Positions 12,164-23,950 of a DNA stretch of 64,000 bases are shown in pieces. Each line of letters opens with the position of its first letter. Positions within the stretch are counted from its first letter, which is position 1. The position numbers were made by a program, and so were the translations under genes. The stretch spans positions 43,654,991 through 43,718,990 of the forward strand of contig CM060195.1 in assembly GCA_030549335.1 (NCBI GenBank), read 5' to 3'. The stretch is from Pontederia crassipes (lineage: Eukaryota > Streptophyta > Magnoliopsida > Commelinales > Pontederiaceae). Under the pieces are notes generated by a model. The model worked only from the letters and a program-made list of their open reading frames with translations. It had not been told where the DNA came from and ran no database searches.

Positions 12164-14886
12164 TATAAGATACTTTATATAATGCAATAGACATTATTTG
12201 TACCATAGATTTATTTATTTATTAATCAAAGAAAATATAAATAGAAACAAATCTCTACTAACAAACACTCCATAAAAGATTCAAATGCTTAAAATTGTGA
12301 CTAAAATTGTAAAAAAATAAAAATAATTATTACTTGTGGTAACAATGTAAAAAATATGATTTTCATAGTGATGTAAAAAACTATTAATAACTACCCTTCC
12401 ATCAAAAAAGGATAAAAATGTATAAATTAAGTGAAAAAATACGAATATATGATGACTATGTGCCTTTTTATCCTCCTTTCGGATATGTCTTCTTCTTGTT
12501 AGAGCTAATAACAATTATTATGGGTTTTATTTGTGAGGTAGATAATGATTGAAAAAAATTCTTTCACTTAGAGTAGTTGAATAATTTGTTACGGAAAAGA
12601 CTTATTTATAATTGTTGAATAATTTGTTATTAGTCCATTAGAATATCTTAATCTATTAAGAATATGCTAATATAATAATAATAATAATAATAATAGAATG
12701 AATAAGTTTGGTAAAAAACTTTGTTATTCTCTAATTATGTATCTTATATTGGTTTATTATGAACATCCAATAATAATAACGTAATTATGAATCCTTGTTG
12801 TTTCATATTCTAAAATGATTGATATACTTAAGTCTTCTATAATGATAATTTGATAATAAAAATAGTTGTATAAAACTAAAATATGTTAGCCTAAAGAACA
12901 TGAGATTATAAATATTATTATCACAAAATTATATCATCTATTTCATATATGATTGATTACATAAAACTAGGGGTGGCACCCGCACCCATTCGGGGTGGGG
13001 GCAATAGTCCCCGCCCCGTCCCCGTCGATTGATCCCCGCCCCATCCCCGACCCCGATCCCCGGCACGGGGCCGCTTGAATCCCGTTCCCCGATCCCCGTG
13101 GATATCCGAATCCTTACGGATACCCGATCCCCGACCTCAGCACTAGGAGAATTGTATTATATATAAAGCAGAGAGTATGCAGCCGAAAAATCAAGAAGAA
13201 TATCTAAATTATACAAAGTCATCTTATATTAAAATGGACATGCATGCTAAATTGCTAATATATATACTCTTCAACCTTCAAATATATATATCAACAAGCT
13301 CTAACAAAAGAAAGAAAAATCATAGTAGAAATTAGTTTTGGCAGGAGGATAAAAATCAATATCATTTGTGAAAATGATCTATCAATAATAAGTTAATAAC
13401 TTGTCACATACCAAAATTAAAGCTTCTAATACAAATAGATAGATTTATTGTTTTAACTTTTAACTAATACTAATACCATGGATGCTTTGACAGTTTGACT
13501 TTGACACCATACAAGAAAAACAACTAAAAAGTTTAAAATCATCCATAAATGTTTGCTCCCGCCAGAATACAAAAGGATTCCTTGCATAATACAAAAAGAT
13601 TCAATTCACAACATAAAGACATAATCTCCAATATTTGAAATCTTCATGCCTTTATCTTCCTCCTTGCATAACTTGAAATTTCCTAAAAAAGCAATAAAGG
13701 ACAGCAATTAATAATAAGAATAGAACAATCAAAACCAAAATTAAGATTCAGCAACTACACCAAAAAAAAATAATTTACCATACAAAGGAATAACCTCTAA
13801 AAGTTTCAAATTCAATATCGTATATTAACATCCTTGTATAAGCTCAAAATCTAAATATTTTAACTATTGATACAAAAGAAAACTGCAAGGTCTATTTAGA
13901 TGAAAATAATTCTCTAACTTCTAAAATTATATATGATAAGGGTAGCATCATGAAAGAATTAAGGTAGAGTCATGAAGGACTAATGAAGGAGCTAATCAAA
14001 TCAACTAAAAAGTTTCTTAAGTTCATTGGAAGGACTAGTCATAGACCCTTGATATTTTAAGTTTGTTTATGCGCTGGCAGAGAAAACTTCATTTTTCTTC
14101 AGATTAAAAATAAGGGTAGCATCATGAAAGAACTAAGGTAAAAGCATGAATCAGATACTAGATATCATGATAATCCACTCTAAAAAATGATATCGTTATA
14201 ATCAGACAACCTATTCGACAATAGTAATTAAGGACAATTGAATGAAAAGGCAATGACAAGTATTTATCTTTTTTCTTCCTCCAGAAAGAAAGGTATAGTA
14301 ACTGAAGATATGCAGTTAGCTAAGTTGGTGAATAGCTAAAAGATGATGTGGTTTGTAAAAGAACTATAATAGTCCACAAAGAAGAACCATCATATCTAAA
14401 GTGATAAAAGGGAAGGAAAGTTCATTATGCTATTTTAATAAAACTGAAAATCATCATAGCGCCACAAAAATATCCTTAAAACAAAATTTAGAAACTTGTA
14501 CTAAAGAAACTACAGCGTGAACAAAGAATGATGACATTAAACTTATAAATGTACTAAGTTTAACAAACAAATGATAATTGAATGTCCACAATTTCTTGCC
14601 TATATTCTCCTCAACTAATACAATTCACAAACAAGTCGAAGAATGCTGAGACTATCTGCCTTTTCCCTATCTATCCAAGCATGTAACTCAAAAATGCAAA
14701 AGATGATGCTGACAACCAGACACAAAAGAACACTTACTGCCATTGAAGTGATGCATGCCAACCTTCACCAACATAGCTTAACTAATTTTGCTACAAGCCT
14801 ACAAAAATAGAAAAGGTAATATCACTTATACTAATATGATAAAGCAAGGAATATAAAATTATGTTGAGCACTTGCTTTAGAAGAAG

Positions 14887-17195
14887 CTAGTCATCCACAT
14901 CTCCATCATCATTAATTGTATAATAGTGAGCACTTGCTTTGGAAGAACCTAATAAGGAAGATAAAATTATGTTAAATTTAAAGAATAATTGAATCATTAT
15001 AATGATGCATACTAAGTTACATTACCTTTTAGCGTATTTTTAAACCAATCTTGATAACACATCAATGCCTCAAGTGTATCTTCTTTTAGTGCACTACGAT
15101 GTTGGCTCAAAACACAGCCTCCAGTACTAAATGCAGATTCCGATGCAACTGTTGAAATAGGAATGGCTAAAAAATCTCTTGCAATTCTTTGTAAAGTGGG
15201 ATACTTTACTCCAATTTGTTTCCAATAACCCAAAATGTCAAATGTCACATCACTTGATTTGTGAATGATAACTGGCTCCTCTAAATAACTTTCTAATTCT
15301 GACTTGAAATTATTCTCTGAAGAAGTTTCTTCTACAAACTGAAAGTAAGCACATTCCCACTTTTGTTTCTTTGGTGAAGAACCCATTTCCATGGCAGATG
15401 AAGATGCAAAATCATTGGTAGAATAAGTACTCTTTTTGTCATTAGCTTGATATTCAAGGAGCAAATCTTCACATAATTTTTTCACCTTCAACAGTTCATT
15501 ATTGCTTTCACTTCCATATATTCATGGAAAGAAATAATTCAATAGCTTCATTTTATATCTAGGATCTAAAACAGCTCCTACTACCATCACTCCATTAATC
15601 ACATTCCAATACTTATCAAACTTTGAAATCATACTTAAAGCCATTACTTTTATGACTTGGCTAGAGGAAGAAAGCCACTCATTCAAAAATAATCTGATTT
15701 CACAAACTTTAGGAAAATAAACATTTGCAGTTGGATAATTGGAGCCAGAGAATAACTCGGTTATATTAAAAAATACCTCCAATTTTTCACAGATTTCAGA
15801 AACCATTTTCCAATTTTCAGCATTAGGACAAGAAGTAAATTCAGAATCTCGTTGCTTTAGGCGATAGAAGACATCTTCATATGGCAATGCAGAAGCCAAC
15901 ATCAAAAAGGTAGAATTCCATCTAGTCCTACAATCCTGGAAAAGCTTCTTTGTATATGTAATATTCAGCTGTCTGCATGTATCCTTAAACTTTTCCTCTC
16001 TTTTCGGTGTTGCAACCCAATAACTAACACTCTCTCTAATTTTTAGCAAAGCATCATTAATTGTATACAATCCATCTTTGACAATCAAATTTAATATGTG
16101 AGCACAACATCGCATATGGAACAAGCGTCCTCCCAAAATGAAAGAAGTAGATGGAATCTTGTCAAAAATATATGGAATCATGGCATCATTAGTGCTACAA
16201 TTGTCAACGGTTAAAGTTGATAACTTTCGGTCTAAGTTCCAATCATATAGGCACTCAATCAAAACACGAGACAGATTATTTGCAGAATGCGGCGTAGGCA
16301 CATAAAGAAACCTAAACAATATAAGACAATATAAGAATAAAGCAAAGTACATTATGAATTTAAAAGCAATATAAAATAATGTCAAACATAAGTAATTAAG
16401 TGATTACCTCACAAGCCGATGCTGTAAAGTCCAAGTATCATCAATAAAATGAGCTGTAAGAGACATATAACCTTTGTTTTGATTGCTTGACTTCCACATG
16501 TCAGTAGTAATGGCGATACGACTTGAATTCTTTTCAAGAAAATTTAATGTCTTGATCTTTTCAGCATTGTATAGACACATGATGTCACTTTTTATAGTAT
16601 TGCGTGAAACTACTTTAAACATGGGTTGCAACGCTCCACAAAATCTCTTAAAGCCAATATGATCAACAGTTGAAAGAGGATACTCATGTAATGCAATCAT
16701 ATTTGTGAGTTCTTTCCTTGCAACATCATGATTAAATGAGTAGTTTCCAAGAATAAATGTATTACCATCTTCTACAGAATGTGATTTGGCAAGTGTTTTC
16801 AATGTTGATTGCTTTGGACCTCTTACTGTGTGAAGCTTACACACCCTAATATGGTCATGTAAGTGTTTTGTTCCATGTTTTGTCTCACCACCAAGTTTTC
16901 TTTTACAATATTTGCATATGGCACGAAACTTTCCTTCTATTTTTATTCTGTGGAAGTGTGTCCATGCCTCTGAAGTTAAGCCATTTTTATTTGGACTTCC
17001 TTGCTCCTTCTCATTTTCTGCCTCTGAACTTTGTATATTCTCATTAACTTGAGATTGAACATTTTGATTTTGTATATCCTCTTCTTGGTCTGGGGTCAAT
17101 GCAATTACTACTTGATTGCTTCCTATCGGAGTACTAGTTCCTATCGGAGTACTAGTTCCCATAGGAGTACTAGCTGATTGATTATCACCTCCCAT
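14887..17195 (-). pseudogene. hAT transposase (zf-BED, hAT dimerisation) with one TGA
   Basis: Coding exons 17195-16408, 16311-15026 and 14948-14887 give 712 codons with GT-AG junctions in phase. Residues 76-120 form a BED zinc finger (C94, C97, His, C119). The RNase-H-like core shows TTDMW, then TVDNCSTNDA, then a CRTRWNST block. The C-terminal hAT dimerisation region contains YPTLQRIARDFLAIP and ASESAFSTGG. The protein ends GDVDD. Length fits plant Ac-like BED transposases of about 700 residues. The only defect is an in-frame TGA at 15524-15522 (codon 526), between NYFFP and IYGSESNN; the related copy at 47.8 kb has a Lys codon there. A 5' UTR intron is likely, since an acceptor lies just before the ATG. 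The element is therefore probably not autonomous, unless the stop is bypassed or is a base-call error. Confidence 0.9.
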
Positions 17196-18350
17196 TTCTA
17201 CATAAGAAAAAAATTTAATTGCTAAGCATATGATCAACAATACTATCACTATGTACATTAGATCATGCAACTTTTGAAACATTCAAACAATCGTCATCTG
17301 GTAACTAAATAAAATTTTATGGATAATTACTCTTATAACATAATCTAGAGCTCACTTTGTGTATCAATACCAGGCGAGTCAAAAGCTTCCCACTTTCATA
17401 TGCATCAATAGTATCTGAAATGGATTCAAAACAAAAAGAAAAATGAATATGTCATATGATGTGTGACCTTTTTCTTTTACAACAAAGAAAATGATATGTA
17501 ATATTTTGGTGTTAGATGATAATTTCACTTACCATCAGAGCCACCCAAGTGCTTCACAAATACTTGAGTGACCATCCATCTGGCAACAAACTTCAACAAT
17601 TCAACTTAAATATCAGATCCATCACCTGCAAAAAAAAAAAAAAGATTGTCTCATGCATAATTGATCATCCTTTTTCAGCTATAAAGTCCATACACTACTC
17701 AGGAAGAAGCAAATCAAAGGTATGCATGTTATAGCCCAAAACTCAAACTTATTAGACCACCATTGATCCAAGGCATAGAGAGAAACAAGCAGAGTAAAGA
17801 AAAAAAATAAAAGAAAGCAGCCGACAAGTCTCCTTCAGATGAAGCACAAAAAAATGAAGAAAAAATGGCATGCTCCTCCGCTGTCGAGGACTCGAAGCTC
17901 CCCAGTGCGGCCGTGCTTGTCCACCTGACCCAACTCCCATCTTCGTCGCCCGAGAGCACCGCCTGCTTGCCACCCTCATTGATGACTTGGCCGTCATCCA
18001 ATGGCGAGTCCACCATCCACGAGAGGGAACATGTGCCACCACCTGGCCGGAGGCGGAAGGCGTTCCTGAGCATGGCGAAGACTCATGTCGGGGCTGGGAG
18101 TCGAGGCCTCGGACCGGGACCATGGATGGCATCAGCAAGACGAATTGCAGGCCTACGACGAACAGAGCAGAGAGGGAGGAGGCCGGGGCGACGGGGTTGG
18201 GAGTCAGAGCTGGGAGCGTCTGCCGGAGGTGGGAGAGATGAAAAAAATAAGAAGAAATCCGGCGAGCTCCCCGTCGGCCTGCCCTCCTCGTCGCCTCAGA
18301 CCATGGACGACGTCGGCAAGGCAGGGGGGTTGGGAGTCAAGGAGCGTCTG

Positions 18351-18917
18351 CCGGAGGTGGGAGAGAAGACAAAAATCAGAAGAAAGCCGGCGATGTGAAG
18401 AAAAACAACAAAGAAAAAAAATACCGATGAAGGTCGCCGGCAATGAGCGATGTTGTGGGAGATGAGGAGATCTGAGTTTAGGGCCTTCAGACGACGACAA
18501 TGTGAGTTCAGATCTGAGATCCGAGCGAATGGAGCAGAGAGGGAGGGGGCTACGGCAGCGGGGTTGGGAGTCAGGGAGCGTCTGCCGGAGGTGGGAGAGA
18601 AGACAAAAACCAGAAGAAAGCCGGCGATGTGAAGAAAAATAACAAAGAAAAAAAATACCGATGAAGGTCGTCGGCAATGAGCGATGTTGTGGGAGATGAG
18701 GAGATCTGAGTTCAGGGCCTTCAGATGACGACAATGTGAGTTCAGATCTGAAATCCGAGCGAATGGAGCAGAGAGGGAGGGGGCTACGGCAGCGGGGTTG
18801 GGAGTCAGGGAGCGTTTGCCGGAGGTGGGAGAGAAGACAAAAACCAGAAGAAAGCCGACGATGTGAAGAAAAACAACAAAGAAAAAAAATACCGATGAAG
18901 GTCGCCGGAGGCAGGCT
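18351..18917. repeat. 234-bp tandem repeat in hAT leader, about 2.4 copies
   Basis: Near-identical units begin with CCGGAGGTGGGAGAGA at 18351, 18585 and 18819. The third copy breaks off at about 18917. The period is a multiple of three, so open frames pass through all units on both strands. They look like by-products of GC-rich repeats, not genes. Confidence 0.93.
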
Positions 18918-19298
18918 AATCTTCCTGGAAGGTTGAAGCCTTGAAGACACGAATCCTTCCAATGAGGCAGCCAGGCAGGTGGCAGCTAGGGTTGATGGGT
19001 AGGAGATTTCAACTTAGATTTAATCTAATGGCTAACAATATAGGTAGAATGATCCAACGGTTTCAATTATTATACTAATATATTACATATAAATATTATT
19101 TCAAAATTAAAATACGAAGATCGGGGACCCGCGGGGCGGGGACCACAATCCCCGCCCCGATCCCCGAGTTGCGTTCGGGGCTTTTTTTTCCCCTCCCCAT
19201 CCCCGCGGGGAGGAAATTCCCCGCAAACGGGGACCCGATCGGGGAATCCCCACGGGGATCCCCGATCTCCGGGGTTTTTTGCCACCCCTACATAAAAC

Positions 19299-21744
19299 TA
19301 TAATTTATAATAGTTAAATAATTTGTTTAACCTCTACTTATATGTAGATATATAGACATATAGATATACATATAATAATAGTTTAACAAATTGATAATAA
19401 TAATAATAAATGATTAAGTTTGGTTGATTATTTTGTTATTAATTGATTACATATCCATTATCGATTATAATAAACCATGACATATAGATAAACATATAAT
19501 AATAAATTATGAAATTAATAATATTAATATTAATAAGAGAATGATTAAGTATGTTTGATTATTTTATTAGTAGTTGTTTAAGTATCATACATCAATTTAT
19601 AATAAACTATTCAATAATAAAAAATAATTATGAATTTTAATTGTTAAATGATTGATGTAGTTAAATCTTCTATCATTGTGATATAATAACAACTTGATAA
19701 CAATAAAAAATAACTATATGCAACTAAAAAATGTATTAGTAGAAATAATATATTATTGTAAATATTATAACACTAAAATATATCATTTATTTTCATACAT
19801 TATTGATTATCATTATTAGTTATAGAAAAAAATCTTTCAATTTATATTAGTTGAAAATTTTGTTATTAGTTCATTAGAATATCTTAACCAATTAACAATA
19901 TGTAATAGAATAAATAAGTTTAGTTGAATACTTAGTTATTAACTGATTTTGTATCTTATATTAGTTTATGCCCATTAATAATAACTTACTTATGAATCTT
20001 AATATTTTCAAATTAAAACCTCTATATAACATTTAATATTTTTATTATAGGAGAGAAATTATATATAAATATTTTTATATCATGCACAGACCTATATTTG
20101 TAGGTCCGCACGAACTTTTTCCTTCAAGAGAAAGCATAAGTATGCAAATGAAACTGAAAGTTCATCTATTTATAGTTACAAATATATAATTTAAAAATAT
20201 AAATAAATAAAATTATATATATTTTTAATAACAAACTTTTGAGTTTTCATGATTATATAATTATATGAGAGCTCGACACATGACACTTTTAATATACATA
20301 TAGATATAGATAGATATTTTCTAATAACTAACGTTTGAGTATCCATGATTATATAATTATAATATTATCATTTTACATATTCAATTTATGAGAGCTCGAC
20401 GCGTTTCACTTTCTATCTCTGCTTTTATATGTATAGATATAAATAGATATTTTCTAATAACTAACGTTCGAGTATCCATGATTATATAATTATAATATTA
20501 TCATTTTATATGTTCAATTTATGAGAGCTCGACATGTGTCACTTTCTACCTCTTTATATATATATACACACACATATATATACATATAAGGAGATGTATA
20601 AGATGTAGATACATATCTGCTTATCTTTATTTGTATATATAAAATGTAGAAATATATCTGCAGACATAGCTACTTATCTATATCCTATATATTAAAAACT
20701 TTGATGATACTTATATTAATCATCAATAGATATCATCATTATAGTATCAAATGCATATCTATAACTCGAACTTTATAAACTTTTTTCTTTCCTTATATAA
20801 AAATTATAATATTTAATTTTTATTAGACAAATAGAAATTATATAAGAGTATTTTTTTATTGTGCACAAACTTATATTTGTGGGTTCTCACATACTCTTTG
20901 CCTTCAAAGAAAGTGTTGAGTATACAAATGTAAATTAAAAGCTCCATATAACATTTAATATTTTTATTATAGGAGAGAAATTATATATAAATATTTTTTT
21001 ATCATGCACAGACCTATATTTGTAGGTCCGCACGAACTTTTTCCTTCAAGAGAAGGCATCAAGTATGTAAATAAAATTAAAATTCCCTCTATTTATAGTT
21101 ACAAATATATAATTTAAAAATATAAATAAATAAAATTATATATATTTTTAATAACTAATTTTTTAGTTTTCATAATTATATAATTAAAATATTATTCTTT
21201 TATATATTCAATTGATGAGAGCTCGACACTTGGAACTTTCAATATCTATATAGATATAGATAAATATTTTTTAATAACTAACGTTCGAGTATCCATGATT
21301 ATATAATTATAATATTATCATTTTATATATTCAATTTATGAAAGCTCGATATGTGTCATTTTCTACCTCTGTTTATATATATATAAATATAAATATCGAC
21401 TCCAAAGATTTGTAAGACGATACAGATGAACATCAAAATGTCATAAAACAATTTTATTAATCCAAACAACTTGACCAATGAATACAAAGGCGCTGACAAG
21501 CTAGTATATTTTTATTTAGGTATGTCTTTTAATTTCCCTCCCACAGGAGGGGGGTTTTTTCTGATCTTTTGTATATAGTCTTTATTCATTAATTTATTAC
21601 ACAATAATAACAGTAGTGACATCATTGATAAACGGAATATCAAATAATTCCATACTCAAAATTTTCAACCATATTTCAAAATTCGAGACTACTAGGGATG
21701 TCATAACAATACGTGAATTCAGGCCCATGCAACATGCATGCATG
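19299..21744. other. AT-rich intergenic region between hAT and CACTA
   Basis: No gene seen. The left part is simple AT-rich sequence; the right part (20020-21365) is repeat-rich and is listed separately. Confidence 0.7.
20020..21365. repeat. composite tandem repeat with GAGAGCTCGAC units
   Basis: Units of 123-133 bp carrying GAGAGCTCGAC recur at 20267, 20390 and 20523, and again at 21217 and 21340 (last copy GAAAGCTCGAT). A leading block with GCACAGACCTATATTTGTAG occurs near 20090 and again near 21008, with a more diverged version near 20870, so a roughly 915-bp segment appears duplicated. Confidence 0.75.
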
Positions 21745-22576
21745 TGTCACTACAAGAAAAAGTCGTATTTCCGACGGTCCATTTTCGACGGTTCGACATC
21801 CATCTAAAATATCGACGGTTTTTTCGACGGATCTTTCAAACCGTCGATATTTTCGTCGGATAATTTTCGACGATTTTAGCCATCTAAACTTTCGACGGTG
21901 CTAAATTCGTCGGAAGGTTCCGTCGAAAATATTTATACTTTGATGGTTATGACCGTCGATAATTTCGGCGGTTTATCTAACCGTCGAAACTTTCAGCGGT
22001 CTGAACCGTCGAAAAATTTCAACACTGGTTGCGTACAATTATTGAATTTATCGACGGTTTTGACCGTCGAAATTTGCGACGTTCAAAGCAACCGTCGATA
22101 TTTCGGCGGTCATAACCGTCGATAGTATTTAAATAAAATATTCTAGCTTAATTTTTTTCGACGGTCTCAACCGTCGAAAATGGAAATTTATAATTTACAC
22201 AAACTATGAATCTGTTGATGTTTTGAAAATTTATTATTATGGGAATCGACGGCTAAAATCGTCGATATTTCGACGGTTTGAAGAACCGTCGAAACTATCG
22301 ACGGTTTTTCCAGCGGATTCGAGCCGACGAAACGCGAATTAATATAATATTATATTTACCTATGTTACGGCGATTTCGACCGTCGAAAAGTGGTTATATA
22401 AAAACCCAACCCCACTCTTACTTTGAACGTTTTGAACGTTCGTCCGGCCGCCGCGCGTTTCGTCCGCTGTTCGTCCGGCCGTCGACCACCTCCCGCCCGA
22501 AGCTTTCGTCATCGACTGGAATCTCCGGCGCAGGTAGGTCCGATCCCTGCCCTCCTTGGATATATAATTTGTCTCT

Positions 22577-22755
22577 CCGGCGGCCAGATCCGGCCGCCAT
22601 CCGTGCGGCGGCCAGATCCGGCCGCCATTCGCGCGCGGCGGCCAGATCCGGCCGCCCTCCGCGCGCGGCGGCCAAATTCGGCCGCCAGTCGCGCGCGGCG
22701 GCCAGATCCGGCCGCCAGTCGCGCGCGACGGCCAGATCCGGCCGCCCTCCGCGGA
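22577..22755. repeat. GC-rich tandem repeat of about 30 bp in CACTA
   Basis: About six units built on GCGGCCAGATCCGGCCGCC. They create alanine/arginine-rich open frames on both strands that are unlikely to be protein-coding by themselves. Confidence 0.85.
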
Positions 22756-22819
22756 TCCTTATTCATGCTTTGATTCAGTCATGACATTTTATAATTCTGT
22801 GTCCTTCCAGATTTGTACC

Positions 22820-23950
22820 GTCGAAACCAGCGGCTGCAGCAGTTACTAAAGTGTTGCGACATAGGTATACTGAAGCGTGACTTACATGGAGGGAAGTTCC
22901 TTATGCCACGAGACAAATGTTATTTAATGAATTTCAGGTATCATTAGAAGCCAACATGATCATTAATATTTTTCTTTGTAATACATTAATTATTTTTAAA
23001 CACTTACATGTTGATGTGTGGTGGGAGCCCGAGCATACGGAAAAAATGTGGAAGGCTTTTAACTCTCGGTGCTCGAAGAGATTGTCCGCGATGCTTTCTG
23101 AAGCTCGAGCTCGAAGACTCCCGATGCCGTTTGGATCGATTTGCTAGGAAAGTGGTCCACCGAGGAGTACAAAGTGAAATGTGAAAAAGCAAAAACCAGT
23201 CGAGAGTCCGACCAGGGAGCATGCTTGCATTCGGGCGGATGTCTATCCACGAACACGATTGCTAAGAAAATGGTAAGGTCTTTCTCCGAACTTAGGACGA
23301 AATATTATACTTTAAGAAAATGGTAAGTGTCGAGAAAATATTATACTTTAAGTTGCAAATTTTAAAATATTATTTCATTGCAGGAGAAAGAGACGGGTAG
23401 ACCACATACTCAGGACGAAATATTTCTCCGAACCCATCAGAAGAATAACAAAGAATGTGTTTCGAATTATGCCCGGGAGACATATATATGTAATTTTTTC
23501 TGCCTTTACTTTTTTCTAAATTGCAAGTTAATAATTAATTAACAAAACTTTGAAGTCGATCACCTAGTCATCGTTTGTAGTTAATTATTTTCTTTATATT
23601 TCAGGAGTCTTATAAAACAAAAGAAATTGATCATATTACGCAAGCCACGCAGGAGGGGACCACACCGTTGACCCCAAAACAACTTTGGACGGACCATGTC
23701 GACGTGAAGAAGGGTCGCATTTACGGACTTGGATCTTCTGTGAGTGACACAGATATTGGATATGGTCGACGAAGTACTTCAGGTTCATCTCCTTCTAATA
23801 TGCAAGAAATTGTGGATCAGGTGACCATCAAGATTAGGGAAGAGGTCAGAAAGGAATTCGAAGAACGTGAACGTCGTAACAGACTTGAAATGAAGAAAAT
23901 GATGCGTGCCTTCATGCGTGGCGAATTGAATGACGACGACGCTGAGGTAG
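22820..23950 (+). pseudogene. CACTA accessory protein, Transposase_24-like, decayed
   Basis: Conceptual pieces in order: a WREVPYATRQMLFNEFQ exon ending 22937, a WWEPEHTEKMWKAFNSRC block, WSTEEYKVKCEKAKTSRES with GGCLSTNTIAKKM ending near 23271, an ETGRPHTQDEIFLRTH exon from 23383, and a last exon of about 23605-23950 with a charged coiled-coil-like tail. The order and motifs match the Ptta/En/Spm plant transposase family (Pfam Transposase_24), an accessory product of CACTA elements. Breaks are a TGA at 22878-22880 before LTWREV and a one-base frame change near 23105-23115, before the KTPDAVWIDLLGKW frame. The acceptor for the second piece is also poor. Not functional as read. Confidence 0.75.

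Larger units (their letters stand above)
12968..19290 (-). mobile_element. hAT DNA transposon, full length, 6,323 bp
   Basis: Ends TAGGGGTGGCAC on the left and, inverted, TAGGGGTGGCAA on the right, flanked by perfect 8-bp target duplications CATAAAAC (12960-12967 and 19291-19298), diagnostic of the hAT superfamily. Both subterminal regions are GC-rich and crowded with GATCCCCG-like motifs in both orientations (12985-13140 and 19120-19275), probably transposase-binding sites. Inside are a three-exon transposase gene read on the minus strand, a GC-rich leader at 17730-18960 with 234-bp tandem repeats, and an AT-rich 3' part. The element at 46346-50653 belongs to the same family but is more decayed. 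Confidence 0.95.

Noticed and set aside
18204-18962. 252-codon minus-strand frame
   Set aside because: It is the translation of the 234-bp tandem repeats and has no recognisable domain; kept only as a question under findings.
20675-21505. Plus-strand Helitron starting TCCTATATATTAAAAA and ending CTAG
   Set aside because: No 3' hairpin precedes the CTAG at about 21501, so the pairing is probably chance.
22278-22784. 168-codon Arg/Ala-rich frame in the CACTA element
   Set aside because: Follows the GC-rich 30-bp tandem repeats; the opposite strand is open equally long.
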